From a bacterium (GTDB lineage: Bacteria; Actinomycetota; Acidimicrobiia; Acidimicrobiales; CATQHL01), in contig JAPOVS010000051.1 of the NCBI GenBank assembly GCA_026708055.1, positions 1-64,000 of the forward strand: DNA of 64,000 nt, read 5' to 3'. Positions 8,710 through 23,851 of the stretch are shown here, in pieces. The position numbers and the translations under genes were made by a program. Position 1 is the first letter of the stretch. Every line of letters starts with the position of its first letter. The notes beneath the pieces were generated by a model. The model saw nothing but the letters and a program-made list of their open reading frames with translations, had not been told where the DNA came from and made no database searches.

Positions 8710-9703
8710 GGCGGACCGCCCCGCGCCCCAGGCGCACACGGGGATCCAGCACCCCGTAGAGAAGGTCGGCGACCAGGTTCAGCGCGAACACCGCCACCGC
8801 CGTGATCATCACCACCGGCAGCAGGATCGTGTAGTCGCCGCCGTTGAGGGCGTCGAGGAACAACAGCCCCATGCCCGGGTACTGGAACACCCGCTCGGTG
8901 ACGATCAGGCCGCCGACGAGTTGGCCGATGTCGATGGCGACCAGCGTCGTGACCGGCACCAGCGCCGAGCGCATGCCGTGGCGCACCACCACCCGGCTCT
9001 CGCGCAGCCCCTTGGCGCGGGCGGTGCGGATGTAGTCGGCGCCCATCACCTCCAGCATCGAGGACCGCATGTAGCGGCTGTAGACGGCCACCAGCTGCAG
9101 CGACAGCGCCATCGTGGGAAGGATCAGGTGGCGGACCCGATCCAGGAGGTCGAAGCCCTGTTGGCCCGGTGAGTAGATGCCCGCGGTCGGCAGCAGGGGC
9201 GGACCCACTCCCAGCCAGTTCGCCAGGTAGAGGCCGAAGAACAACTGCAGCATCAGGCCCAGCCAGAACACCGGGATGGAGATGCCCAGGAACGACACGC
9301 CCACCGAGGTGTAGTCCCACAGCGAGCCGCGGCGGATGGCCGAGATCGTTCCGACGGCCAGGCCGATCAGCAGGGAGAGGCTGACGGCCGCGGCCACAAG
9401 CAGCAGCGTGTTGGCCAGGGCCCGCTCCACGAAGGGCCACACGTCCTGGCCGTTCTTGACCAGCGACGTGCCGAAGTCGCCGGTCACGAAGTTGCCGAGC
9501 CACTTGCCGTACTGCACGTGCAGCGGGCGGTCCAGGCCCAACAGCTCGATGTAGGCCTGCTTGGCCTCGGGGCTGATCCGCGGGTTGAGCGTGAGTTGGG
9601 CGGCGGGGCTGGAGATCTGCCCGGCCGCCCAGAACGTGCCGAAGGAGATGACCACCAGCACCGGGACGGTGACGGCCAGGCGCCGCAGGGCGTAGGCGAT
9701 CAC
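8702..9703 (-). CDS. peptide ABC transporter permease (DppB/OppB-type)
   Basis: This 333-residue permease begins with the typical MIAYALRRLAVTVPVLVVIS. It contains the DppB signature around LGLDRPLHVQYGKWLGNFV and an EAA loop RTARAKGLRESRVVVRHGMR. About six helices are visible. It is the first of four overlapping genes after the binding-protein gene. A 111-bp gap (9704-9814) with no visible gene or strong terminator separates it from that gene. Confidence 0.9.
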   Translation of the reverse strand: MIAYALRRLAVTVPVLVVISFGTFWAAGQISSPAAQLTLNPRISPEAKQAYIELLGLDRPLHVQYGKWLGNFVTGDFGTSLVKNGQDVWPFVERALANTLLLVAAAVSLSLLIGLAVGTISAIRRGSLWDYTSVGVSFLGISIPVFWLGLMLQLFFGLYLANWLGVGPPLLPTAGIYSPGQQGFDLLDRVRHLILPTMALSLQLVAVYSRYMRSSMLEVMGADYIRTARAKGLRESRVVVRHGMRSALVPVTTLVAIDIGQLVGGLIVTERVFQYPGMGLLFLDALNGGDYTILLPVVMITAVAVFALNLVADLLYGVLDPRVRLGRGAVRHV

Positions 9704-9814
9704 GGGTGCACCCGCCGTGACCTTCGGACTCCGCTCACGTCGCCTCGGCCTCGCCTCCTGTGCCCCGGCCGGCGCCCGTGTGAGGGTCCGCGGGGCGGCG
9801 CTCCCGTCCGCCTC

Positions 9815-14672
<4,858 letters not shown>

Positions 14673-14740
14673 TCCCCGTCGCCCGGATCAACACTTCAGG
14701 GGGCGAACTCCTTGACTAGTAGCATGAGGGCGAAGATCCC

Positions 14741-14755
14741 CGGTCGGCAAGACCG
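14741..14755. terminator. weak hairpin between convergent ligA and the DUF262 gene
   Basis: CGGTC-GGCAA-GACCG followed by TT forms a 5-bp stem in the 137-bp convergent gap. The stem is short and there is no real T tract, so this is only a possible terminator. Confidence 0.2.
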
Positions 14756-14809
14756 TTGGTCGCCGCGCCGTTGGCACGATCCACGACGTATTCGTTCACC
14801 GCCGCGCGC

Positions 14810-16618
14810 TCAGACAGATGCGTCTAGTCCGAATCTCGCAGGGTTCCAGATGATCTTTGCCAAGTCTCGGAAGAGTTCTTGACGCTCGTCGATGGCCGCT
14901 CTCGTGAATGACTCGTACGACTTAAATGGCAGATCGTGTTCTTCGCGCAGTCTTCGGAGGGCCGGGTTGTGTTCGTACATCTTTGGGTGCAGCGATTGTT
15001 CGAGTGGATTCTGGGAGAAATAGTGGGGTAGCTTCTCCTCGTATGGCATGTCGCTATAGCTGGCGTTGAAGTCTTTGGGAAGGAGCAATTGTCCGCCGAT
15101 CTTGTTGCGATACTCGGCGAACTCGTGTTCGAAGTCGAACTCATGAGCGTGACTCTCGAAATGGTTGGCCCAGATGTGTTCTACTTCAAATGGTGGGTTA
15201 CGCTTCCGGCTCAAGTACTCATCGAAGGGCACACCAGTCACAAGCTCAGTGTCCAGCCAGGATGTCATTCGTGCGAGAAGATACCGGATATGTGATTTCT
15301 TGCGCCTATGGAGTCCAAGCCAGAGCATTCCATCGAGGCGCTTGTCTTCCTCTTCTAGCCATTCAGACAAGACACTTCTGATCATCTCAGTCGATTGGTT
15401 TCGCAACTTCTTCATCAGATTGAACATCGTGTATACGATCGTGGAATACCCGAAGTTGCGGTAGTTGACCATTCGCCGAACGACATAGATGTCCAGCGCT
15501 CCTGCGACTAGGGCAGCCTTTTGTCGGAAGGTCTCGTCATCGTCCTCGGGAGTGATCGCAGCAAGAATTACAGCCAGTTGAAGTGTCAAGCCGCTCCGAG
15601 TGTTGTAGCGGACGGATTGCAGTCCATCTCGGAGGTTCGACGAGGCGTCGATCAGTTCGATGTATCGTCCGCTTAGCGGAAAGAACTCGTCAACGACCAG
15701 TCGACGAAAGTCATCGTCGCTGCGTAGGCCGAGGTCCTCGGACTTGTCGCGTACCCATTTGTGAAATGCAGTTCCGATGACGTCAAAGTCACCGGGTGAG
15801 GCCTTCGCCTTACCCTGGCGTATAGTGTCAGCATAGTTGCCTCGTAACCAAGCCTTTACGAACTCTGCATCGGCATTTTCTTCCACATCAGTCAACGCTG
15901 TTATGCGCGTTCGCCAATCTTCGTTAAGCGTATGAATGGCATCCTCGTCGCCAACACGGGCAATGAGGTAGCTCTTTAGCATGTCGATGCTCGTTAGGCG
16001 CAAACCTCGGTCGTTCATCGTCTCGAAGATCTCGAGTGCCATATCCTGATCGGGGATAGTGATCTCCACCAGAGTTACTCGGTGCTGCAACCAGTCAGTG
16101 AAGTACGGAAGTATCTGCGCATCTTCACCACGTAGATCATCGGAGAATCGCTCAAGAATGGTTCTGTATCTGTCCCAGAGATTTCGCACGGACTCACGCT
16201 CGTTGCGAGTGTCGAAGTCCAGATCGTCAAGAATGGCCTGGAGACAATCCGCACGTTCTGGGACATCGAGATTGAAAGTCTTCCGGCCCATGGAATACGA
16301 GTAGATCAGCAGGTTGAGCGCGGTGGCGTCCTCGGGGTGCGTATCCTTGAGCCACCTCCGTAGACAGATGAGCAGAAGAGTCAAGGTCGTGATCCGCTGC
16401 TGACCGTCGACGAGATAGCGAACGCCGTCACGTTGGGCGGTGACGATCGGACCGAGGAAGTACGGTCGATAGGATGCGACGGCTGGCCGCTCATGTGAGC
16501 TCTCGTACTCATCGAGGAAGCGGTCGGTGAGATCATCGAGGAGATCTGCCACTTGGGCTTCCGCCCACCGGTACTCGCGCTGATAGAAGTCCAAGCCATA
16601 GCGCGTGTTCGACAGCAA
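14810..16618 (-). CDS. DUF262/DUF1524 (GmrSD-like) nuclease, probable phage/DNA-modification defence
   Basis: This is a 602-residue protein. The N-terminal DUF262 (GmrS-like NTPase) part has YGLDFYQREYRW (residues 7-18) and the hallmark DGQQR (71-75). The C-terminal DUF1524 HNH-type part has EVEHIWANHF (His near 481) and IGGQLLLPKDFNASYSDMPY. GmrSD proteins are type IV restriction enzymes that cut modified DNA; the link to this protein is by domain only. The annotated start is TTG. In-frame, conserved-looking residues (ADIQHIVGSARSVSQL) continue upstream to a TGA at 16679-16681 with no ATG, GTG or TTG among them. Base composition is clearly AT-richer than in the neighbours, suggesting transfer. 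Confidence 0.8.
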   Translation of the reverse strand: MLSNTRYGLDFYQREYRWAEAQVADLLDDLTDRFLDEYESSHERPAVASYRPYFLGPIVTAQRDGVRYLVDGQQRITTLTLLLICLRRWLKDTHPEDATALNLLIYSYSMGRKTFNLDVPERADCLQAILDDLDFDTRNERESVRNLWDRYRTILERFSDDLRGEDAQILPYFTDWLQHRVTLVEITIPDQDMALEIFETMNDRGLRLTSIDMLKSYLIARVGDEDAIHTLNEDWRTRITALTDVEENADAEFVKAWLRGNYADTIRQGKAKASPGDFDVIGTAFHKWVRDKSEDLGLRSDDDFRRLVVDEFFPLSGRYIELIDASSNLRDGLQSVRYNTRSGLTLQLAVILAAITPEDDDETFRQKAALVAGALDIYVVRRMVNYRNFGYSTIVYTMFNLMKKLRNQSTEMIRSVLSEWLEEEDKRLDGMLWLGLHRRKKSHIRYLLARMTSWLDTELVTGVPFDEYLSRKRNPPFEVEHIWANHFESHAHEFDFEHEFAEYRNKIGGQLLLPKDFNASYSDMPYEEKLPHYFSQNPLEQSLHPKMYEHNPALRRLREEHDLPFKSYESFTRAAIDERQELFRDLAKIIWNPARFGLDASV

Positions 16619-16767
16619 CTGGCTGACCGATCGGGCTGAGCCGACTATGTGTTGGATGTCCGCCTCAGGAGCCCTCTTTCAGTCTGCGGAGCCTTCGTCT
16701 GCCGACAGAGAATAGGCGGCACCGTTCGCCCGCAGTGACGGTCTGAGTTTGTGCGCGGGGGTTTGGG

Positions 16768-17463
16768 CTACGACGGGCGTGGTCGCAGGCCGGACTGCAG
16801 CGCCCAGTCGAGGACGGCGCGCCGGCGTGCGGCGAGGTGGCCGGCGGCTTCAGTGAGGTGGCGGTCGAAGGCGGGGTCTGGGTCTGTGGGGGGCGGGCTG
16901 GTGGCGAGCTGGGCGATGTGCAGTGTTTCCTCGTAGGTGACGGTGGGGGCGTAGCGCTGTCGGTGGTAGCGAAGTCCGTCTTCGATGGTGCAGGCGCCGG
17001 TGCGATCCATGGCGGCGATGTCGATGTAGTCGCGGCCCTGCCGACGGTGCTGGATGACTTCGAGTTTGGTGGCCATGAGGTCCGGGACCGACCCGACGGC
17101 GATGCCGTCGACGACGCTTGGGGCGGCGAGCTGGGTGGCGTGGCCGGCGACGAAGCCTCGGAGGTCTCTCATGACGGTGACGGGCACGCCGTCGAAGGCG
17201 ACTTTGGCGATGTGCGGCCGGTCGTCGTCTCTGTAGGCGGCGCGGGCAGCGGCTGACAGCAGCTTGGCGGCGACGGCGGGTGAGTCGAAGGGTTCCAGGG
17301 TCATGAAGTCGAGGTCGTGGCTGTGGCGGTGGCGCAGGAGCATGGCGATGGCGGTGCCGCCCATCAGAGCGCAGTCGAGGCCCTCGAGGGCGGCGGCGAC
17401 GCGGGGCCACGCCGCGATCATGTTGTCGCTGAGGACATCGCTGTAGTCCCCGATGGCGGTCAA
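16768..17463 (-). CDS. AbiEii-like nucleotidyltransferase toxin
   Basis: This 231-residue protein has the DUF1814/AbiEii nucleotidyltransferase signature: MGGTAIAMLLRHRHSHDLDF with GGT at 35-37 and metal-binding D50 and D52, then KLEVIQHRRQGRDYIDIAAM around the distal catalytic lysine and aspartate. AbiEii toxins of type IV toxin-antitoxin systems act through NTP transfer (tRNA in a related toxin). Its TTG start overlaps the stop of the upstream winged-helix gene as TTGA, so the two are coupled like an abiEi/abiEii pair. The partner does not closely resemble classical AbiEi. Confidence 0.75.
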   Translation of the reverse strand: MTAIGDYSDVLSDNMIAAWPRVAAALEGLDCALMGGTAIAMLLRHRHSHDLDFMTLEPFDSPAVAAKLLSAAARAAYRDDDRPHIAKVAFDGVPVTVMRDLRGFVAGHATQLAAPSVVDGIAVGSVPDLMATKLEVIQHRRQGRDYIDIAAMDRTGACTIEDGLRYHRQRYAPTVTYEETLHIAQLATSPPPTDPDPAFDRHLTEAAGHLAARRRAVLDWALQSGLRPRPS

Positions 17464-18191
17464 GTCAGCGCCTCGATGGCCGCGGCGATCAGCTTGGGGG
17501 CTTCCGAGCCGGCGTCGGGGTAGCGGCTGTGGCAGGCGGCGAGCTGCTCGACCGTGAAGCTCGACAACACCCAGGATCGGGCCTCGGAGTCGAACGATTC
17601 GATGAGGCGGCAGCCCACGAGGGCGGCGTCACGGGGCAGGCGCAGATCGGCGGGGTCCGATCCCGAACAGAAGTGATGCCAGAACTCATCGGGGACCGGC
17701 CCCTTGGGGCCTCGACGCTGGGTGGGGTCGGGTCGGGGCACGTCGGCCATGAGCGCCGCGGTGGCAGATGCACCGGCGAGGCGCCAGAACACGATGCGCT
17801 CATGTTGGCGCCGCACCGGCGGGGTCTCCTCGCTGGCCACGACGAGCCCGGCATCGCGGAGCCGCCGCAGCGCCGCAGAAGCGGTCGCGACGTCGAAGCC
17901 CGCCCGGTGCGCGACCGCTGCTTCGGCGGCGCCGCGCGGCCACAAGCGCAGCACCGAGAGGATCGCCCTCTCGCAGGGCTCCAGGACCTCAGCCGGAGTA
18001 GCAGCGGGGGCGGTGATCGCCGTCATGGCGGTGGGGCCGGCCACAGCGTCGAGAGTAGTTGCCGCGGAGGACGGGGCGGCGGGCCAGTACAGCTTGGGGC
18101 GGCGTCGCTCCCGCACCCGCAGCCGCGCCTCGAAGGCGGGGAGATGGGTGGTGAGCAGCGTGTTGGAGAGGATCTCGAGGTAACCGTTCAC
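17460..18191 (-). CDS. winged-helix partner of the AbiEii-like toxin, fused to a DUF4143-ATPase remnant
   Basis: This is a 243-residue ORF from GTG 18191. Residues 1-35 (NGYLEILSNTLLTTHLPAFE, then RLRVRERRRPKLYW) match the centre of DUF4143 ATPases, not the start of any protein. The frame stays open upstream and still fits that family (VRSTVNGYLEIL). Residues about 70-125 look like a winged helix (CERAILSVLRLWPRGAAEAA), and the C-terminal part is unrecognised. An internal ATG at 18026 would give 188 residues without the remnant and may be the true start. It is coupled to the downstream toxin and could be its antitoxin. The remnant suggests that deletion joined two defence genes. Confidence 0.55.
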   Translation of the reverse strand: MNGYLEILSNTLLTTHLPAFEARLRVRERRRPKLYWPAAPSSAATTLDAVAGPTAMTAITAPAATPAEVLEPCERAILSVLRLWPRGAAEAAVAHRAGFDVATASAALRRLRDAGLVVASEETPPVRRQHERIVFWRLAGASATAALMADVPRPDPTQRRGPKGPVPDEFWHHFCSGSDPADLRLPRDAALVGCRLIESFDSEARSWVLSSFTVEQLAACHSRYPDAGSEAPKLIAAAIEALT

Positions 18192-18221
18192 GGTGGAGCG
18201 GACTGGCGGACGACTCCGCGG
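18074..18221 (-). pseudogene. internal fragment of a DUF4143 ATPase gene
   Basis: About 40 residues in frame with the winged-helix gene follow the DUF4143-ATPase pattern (STVNGYLEIL, LPAFEARLRV, RPKLYW). No Walker A part lies upstream; another gene ends at 18244. A complete member of this family is at 41392-42654, which helped recognise the fragment. Boundaries are approximate. Confidence 0.5.
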
Positions 18222-18243
18222 TCGCTCGGTCCGGCCGTGTCGC

Positions 18244-18666
18244 TCAGGCGGCCCTGAAGCACCAGCGGACCTCGCCCCGGCGGGGCGAGTTGGGGCCCTC
18301 GGCGAACGGGTAGAAGACCGCCCGGGCGCAGTTCTCCCCGGCGCGCAGCTTCGTGACGGTCTGCGACCGGCCCGGCTGGTACACGGACCGGTTCACCGAG
18401 GTGGCCTGCACCGACTCGTTCTCGGGCAGTCGACGGCCGTTCAGGTACAGCTCGATGACGTAGCGGGGCGTGTCGGTGAGGTCGAGCCCGAACGCCTGCT
18501 GCACGAGCACCTCGCTGCCCGGCTCGGGGATCAGCTCCTCCACCCGCGAATCCACCGGGGGGCCGCTGTCGCCGTCGCGCACCAGGACGGCGGCGGTGAT
18601 GGAGGCGATCCCTGCAGTGGCGATGAGGGCGGCGATGAGTGCCTGGCGGCGCTTACTCAGAGCCAC
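18244..18666 (-). CDS. single-pass membrane protein with extracytoplasmic domain
   Basis: A 140-residue protein from GTG 18666: short basic N-terminus (ALSKRRQ), one membrane helix (ALIAALIATAGIASITAAVLV), then an external domain ending ENCARAVFYPFAEGPNSPRR and VRWCFRAA, with two cysteines that could pair. The start is chosen because TAGCCT lies 7 nt upstream and because the longer frame would run into the divergent pseudokinase gene. No family was recognised. Its divergent placement suggests a shared control region with the PASTA protein. Confidence 0.6.
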   Translation of the reverse strand: MALSKRRQALIAALIATAGIASITAAVLVRDGDSGPPVDSRVEELIPEPGSEVLVQQAFGLDLTDTPRYVIELYLNGRRLPENESVQATSVNRSVYQPGRSQTVTKLRAGENCARAVFYPFAEGPNSPRRGEVRWCFRAA

Positions 18667-18673
18667 GACCGTC

Positions 18674-18679
18674 AGGCTA
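18674..18679 (-). promoter_or_regulatory. -10 box of a leaderless promoter (minus-strand membrane protein)
   Basis: Minus-strand TAGCCT is 7 nt before GTG 18666. With the plus-strand box at 18708 it makes a compact divergent promoter pair of about 55 bp. Confidence 0.45.
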
Positions 18680-18707
18680 GAGCCGGTCTGATCGCCAGCC
18701 GCGGCGG

Positions 18708-18713
18708 TAATCT
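18708..18713 (+). promoter_or_regulatory. -10 box of a leaderless promoter (PASTA pseudokinase)
   Basis: TAATCT lies 8 nt before GTG 18722 and no Shine-Dalgarno sequence is present. Confidence 0.4.
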
Positions 18714-18721
18714 CGACCATC

Positions 18722-20458
18722 GTGGACACCGGAGCCTCCGAGCCTCCTGACGAGAACGCAGGCGACGGCGTCCCCGGGGAGGTGCTCGAGCCCCTCGAAG
18801 GCGACGACACCGGTCAAGCCGAGGTGGAGCCGGAACTCGCCGGAGACGTGTCCACCGGCGGCCCTGCGGAGGCGGCCGAACTCCCCGCCGCCGAACGCGG
18901 CGAGACCGCCTGGGAGCCCGTGCCGATCGCCGGGCGCTACCGGATCGGCGAATACGTGGCCGAGAGCCGGCTCGGGAGGACCTACCGGGCCACCGACGGC
19001 GACAGCGGCCAAGACGTGGAGGTGACGTTCCTGGACGCCGAGGCCGTGGCCGACGCGGCGGACGCCGCGGCCCGCCTGGAGGAGTTGCGCAACCTCCGGC
19101 ACCTGCACGTCCTGCCGCTTCTGGACTGGCAACTCGACCCGGTGCCGTACCTGGTCCATCCGGCTCCGGCGATGCGCCTGCAACGACTCATCGAGTCGGG
19201 GGCGGCCCTCACGCCCTCCCAGACGCTGCTCATCGGTCTGCAGGGGGCCGAGACGCTTTACAACCTGCGCCGGAGCGGGGTCACCCACGGGGCTATCACA
19301 CCGGCGAACTGCTGCGTCGACGTGCGCGGCCGGCTGCGGCTGGCCGACATGGGAGTGGACTTCCTGCGCCGCCCACTGCATCCCTCCGAAGCGACCCGCT
19401 ACGACGCCCCCGAGACGATCCGGGTCGTCGATCTCGGGATGCCGCCCGCCGGGGACGAAGCGGTCGAAGCAGCGGCCGGCGCGGCAGAGGACGGGACAGG
19501 CGAGTATCCCGCCGTCGACGTCGGGGCCGGCACGCCTGCGCCCGCCGCCGGGACCGCCGACCCGGGAGATGCTCCGGCCCCGGTCGGCGACCCAGTTGCC
19601 GGGGCCGCCGCGGCCGACGTGTACAGCCTTGCGGTGGTGCTGACCGAGGCCGCCGCCGGCCGACCCGTGGCGCCCGGGGAGATGAGCCAACTCGGGCGCC
19701 TGACGGCTCCGGCGGGCGGGGGGACCGCCACCGCCAGGAACGTGGCGCGCCTGGCCCCGCTGCTGGCGCAGGCGTCGGCAACCAGACCCGAGAACCGCCT
19801 CGAGGCCGACGAGCTGGCGCTGGCGCTGCGCGCCACCGCCGAGATGTTCCCGCCGCCCACTCGACTCGACGAGGCGTTCCGGCGCGCCGAAGAGCATGAA
19901 GCGAGGCCCGCCTCGCCGGAGCCGGCGGAGGTCGGCCCGGCGACGCAGCCCGGGCGCATCCGGCGCCTCGCGCTGCACTCGGCGGTCGCGGCGGCGGTCG
20001 TGGTCGCCGCCGCCCTGCTGGTGATCTTCAGCACTCCCGGTGACGACACACCTGCTCGCGCCGTGCCCGGGGTGGTCGGCACGGATTGGTCCGAGGCCTC
20101 GGAGACGCTCACGGCCTCGGGCTGGGAGGTGCGCCGCCTGGACGTGCGGGTCCCGGGCGCAACGCCCGGCGAGGTCGTCGGGCAACTGCCCTCCGAGGGC
20201 GAGCTGCTCGACGAGGGCCAAGCGGTCAAGGTGCAGGTGAGCCTGGGGGAGCCGCTGGTCGTCATCCCCGCCGACATCGTGGGGATGACCGTCGAGGATG
20301 CCGGGTTGCGGCTCTCCGAGATCGGTCTCAGGATCGGCGCCGTGCAGACCACTCTGGATCCGGCCGTACCCGAAGGCTCGGTGGTTGCGGTCAACGAGAT
20401 GCTTCCGGAATTGCCGCGCGGTTCGGCTGTGGATCTGGTGGTCGCCGTCGGGGGGTAG
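18722..20458 (+). CDS. membrane-anchored Ser/Thr kinase-like protein with PASTA domains, probable pseudokinase
   Basis: This 578-residue protein has an acidic N-terminus (1-65), a kinase-like fold (about 72-375) broken by an Ala/Pro/Gly insert (about 245-297), a membrane helix (AVAAAVVVAAALLVIF, 421-436) and two extracellular PASTA repeats (about 445-510 and 512-578). Catalytic positions are altered. The glycine loop is ESRLGRTY. The beta-3 lysine position reads T102 (VEVTFL). The HRD motif reads HGAITPAN (189-196), with A191 in place of the catalytic Asp and T193 in place of Lys. N196 and D209 (DMG) remain. PASTA domains usually bind muropeptides, so this may be a non-catalytic cell-wall sensor or scaffold. 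It lies 10 bp upstream of gatC. Confidence 0.8.
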   Translation: MDTGASEPPDENAGDGVPGEVLEPLEGDDTGQAEVEPELAGDVSTGGPAEAAELPAAERGETAWEPVPIAGRYRIGEYVAESRLGRTYRATDGDSGQDVEVTFLDAEAVADAADAAARLEELRNLRHLHVLPLLDWQLDPVPYLVHPAPAMRLQRLIESGAALTPSQTLLIGLQGAETLYNLRRSGVTHGAITPANCCVDVRGRLRLADMGVDFLRRPLHPSEATRYDAPETIRVVDLGMPPAGDEAVEAAAGAAEDGTGEYPAVDVGAGTPAPAAGTADPGDAPAPVGDPVAGAAAADVYSLAVVLTEAAAGRPVAPGEMSQLGRLTAPAGGGTATARNVARLAPLLAQASATRPENRLEADELALALRATAEMFPPPTRLDEAFRRAEEHEARPASPEPAEVGPATQPGRIRRLALHSAVAAAVVVAAALLVIFSTPGDDTPARAVPGVVGTDWSEASETLTASGWEVRRLDVRVPGATPGEVVGQLPSEGELLDEGQAVKVQVSLGEPLVVIPADIVGMTVEDAGLRLSEIGLRIGAVQTTLDPAVPEGSVVAVNEMLPELPRGSAVDLVVAVGG

Positions 20459-20468
20459 CTTCCGAGCC

Positions 20469-20767
20469 ATGGCCGAACGGATCTCCCGCCACGATGTGGC
20501 GCACGTTGCGTGGCTGGCCCGCCTGGAGCTCAGCGACGAGGAACTCGAGCGGTTCACCTCGCAACTGGCCGGCGTGCTCGATCACGCCGCTGACGTGGAG
20601 GCCCTGAACCTCGACGGCGTGCCCGCCGCTTCGCATCCCTACCCGGTCGGCAATGTGCTGCGAGACGACGTGCCCGAGCCGGGCCTGGATCGGGCCGAGG
20701 TGCTGGCGCAGGCCCCGGAGACCGAGGCCGGGCAGTTCCGCGTGCCGCCGGTGCGGGGCGAGTCGCC

Positions 20768-20771
<4 letters not shown>
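20469..20771 (+). CDS. gatC: Asp-tRNA(Asn)/Glu-tRNA(Gln) amidotransferase subunit C
   Basis: This 100-residue protein, [20 protein letters not shown], is the standard GatC N-terminus. [18 protein letters not shown] and the end GQFRVPPV complete the belt that wraps GatA and GatB. The ATG at 20469 fits the family length. The stop overlaps the gatA GTG. GatC stabilises the complex that amidates misacylated Glu-tRNA(Gln) and Asp-tRNA(Asn). Confidence 0.95.
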
Positions 20772-22254
<1,483 letters not shown>

Positions 22255-22258
<4 letters not shown>

Positions 22259-23745
22259 GCGATCGACCGGGCAGCGGTGCCGACATCGTCTGGGAGGCGG
22301 GGTCGCCCGGGTTGGGCGCCCCGGCAGGAACCACCTGGGAGACGGTCATCGGTCTGGAGGTCCACGCCGAGTTGCTGACCCGCACCAAGCTGTTCAGCGC
22401 CAGCCTCAACTCCTTCGGCGGCGAGCCCAACAGCCACATCGACCCCGTGTGCCTGGGGTTGCCGGGCACGCTGCCGGTCCTGAACCGCCACGCCGTGGAG
22501 TTGGCCATCCGGGTGGGGCTGGCCCTGGGCGCCGAGGTGCGGCCGTCGATCTTCGCCCGCAAGAACTACTACTACCCCGACATGCCGAAGAACTACCAGA
22601 TCAGCCAGTACGACCGCCCCATCAACGTGGGCGGCAGCCTGGAGCTTCCGTCGGGCAAGGTGGTGGGCATCGTGCGGGCGCACCTGGAGGAGGACACCGG
22701 CAAGTCCACCCACGTGGGCGGCGCGGGCCGGATCGACGATGCCGCCTGGTCCCTCGTGGACTACAACCGGGCCGGCGTGCCGCTGCTGGAGATCGTCAGC
22801 CAACCCGACCTGCGCTCGGCCGCCGAGGCCAGGGAGTACGTGACCGAACTGCGGGCCACGCTGCTGGCCGTGGGCGCCTCCGACGGCAAGATGGAGGAGG
22901 GCTCGCTGCGGGTGGACGCCAACGTCTCGGTGCGACCGCTGGGATCCGCCGAGTTGGGAACCCGATGCGAGATCAAGAACGTCAACTCGCTGCGCTCGCT
23001 GGGCCGGGCAGTGGAGTACGAGGCTCGCAGGCAGATCGACCTGCTGAGCTCGGGCGAGCGGGTCACCCAGCAGACCCGCCACTGGAACGAGGGGACCGGG
23101 CGCACCTCGGCGCTGCGCAGCAAGGAGGAGGCGACCGACTACCGCTACTTCCCCGAGCCGGACCTGGTGCCGCTGGTTCTGGACCCGGCCTGGATCGAGC
23201 AGATCCGCGCCGGCTTGCCGCCGCTGCCGGGCCGGCGCCGCCGCCGGCTGGCGGCCGCCACCGGGCAGCCGCCGGCTCGGCTGGGCCTGGTGGTCGAGCG
23301 CGACCAGGACGAGCTGGCGCTGGAGGCCACCGAGGCCGGGGCGGATCCCGAGGCTGTGCTGAAGCACCTGGAGCAGAATCTCGCCGACGGCACCGGTCGG
23401 CTGACCGCGGCGGGCCTGGCCGGGTTGATCACCATGGAGGCGAGCGGCGAGTTGACCTCCAACCAGGTGAAGGAGGTGCTCGCGGAGATGGTGACCAGCG
23501 GTGAGAGCCCCGCCGCGGTCGCCCGGCGAGCGGGGTTCGAGGCCGTCGGCGCGGGGGAGTTGGCCGGTGTGGTGGACCGGATCATCGCCGAGCATCCCGC
23601 CGAGTGGCAGCGCCTGTGCGCCGGCGACGGCAGGGAGCGCAAGAAGATGCAGGGGTTCTTCACCGGCCAGGTGATGCGCGCCACCAAGGGCCAGGCCAAC
23701 GGGCGCGAGGTGGCGGCACTGCTGACGGACCGGGCCGAGGCCTGA
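22255..23745 (+). CDS. gatB: Asp/Glu-tRNA amidotransferase subunit B
   Basis: This 496-residue protein phosphorylates and amidates the misacylated tRNA. Family motifs are [55 protein letters not shown] and [11 protein letters not shown]. The C-terminal tRNA-binding YqeY-like domain is recognised by [17 protein letters not shown] and the end [16 protein letters not shown] 22255 gives GTGA coupling to gatA. The first 25 residues are a lineage-type extension before the conserved core. Confidence 0.96.
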
Positions 23746-23851
23746 GGCCGAGGGGCTGCGGCGGCGCCGGCGGCCCGCCGGGGCTCGTGACCCCGGTCCG
23801 GCCGCCGGACCCCCGCGCCGGACCGACCCTGGCCGGCGTTCTGTTCGTGGC

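Noticed and set aside
14676-14809. A prophage or integrative-element border next to ligA
   Set aside because: No integrase, tRNA or direct-repeat att site is visible on either side of the AT-richer patch.
23746-23851. Strong terminator after gatB
   Set aside because: Several GC-rich inverted segments can be drawn, but stems are imperfect and no T tract follows.
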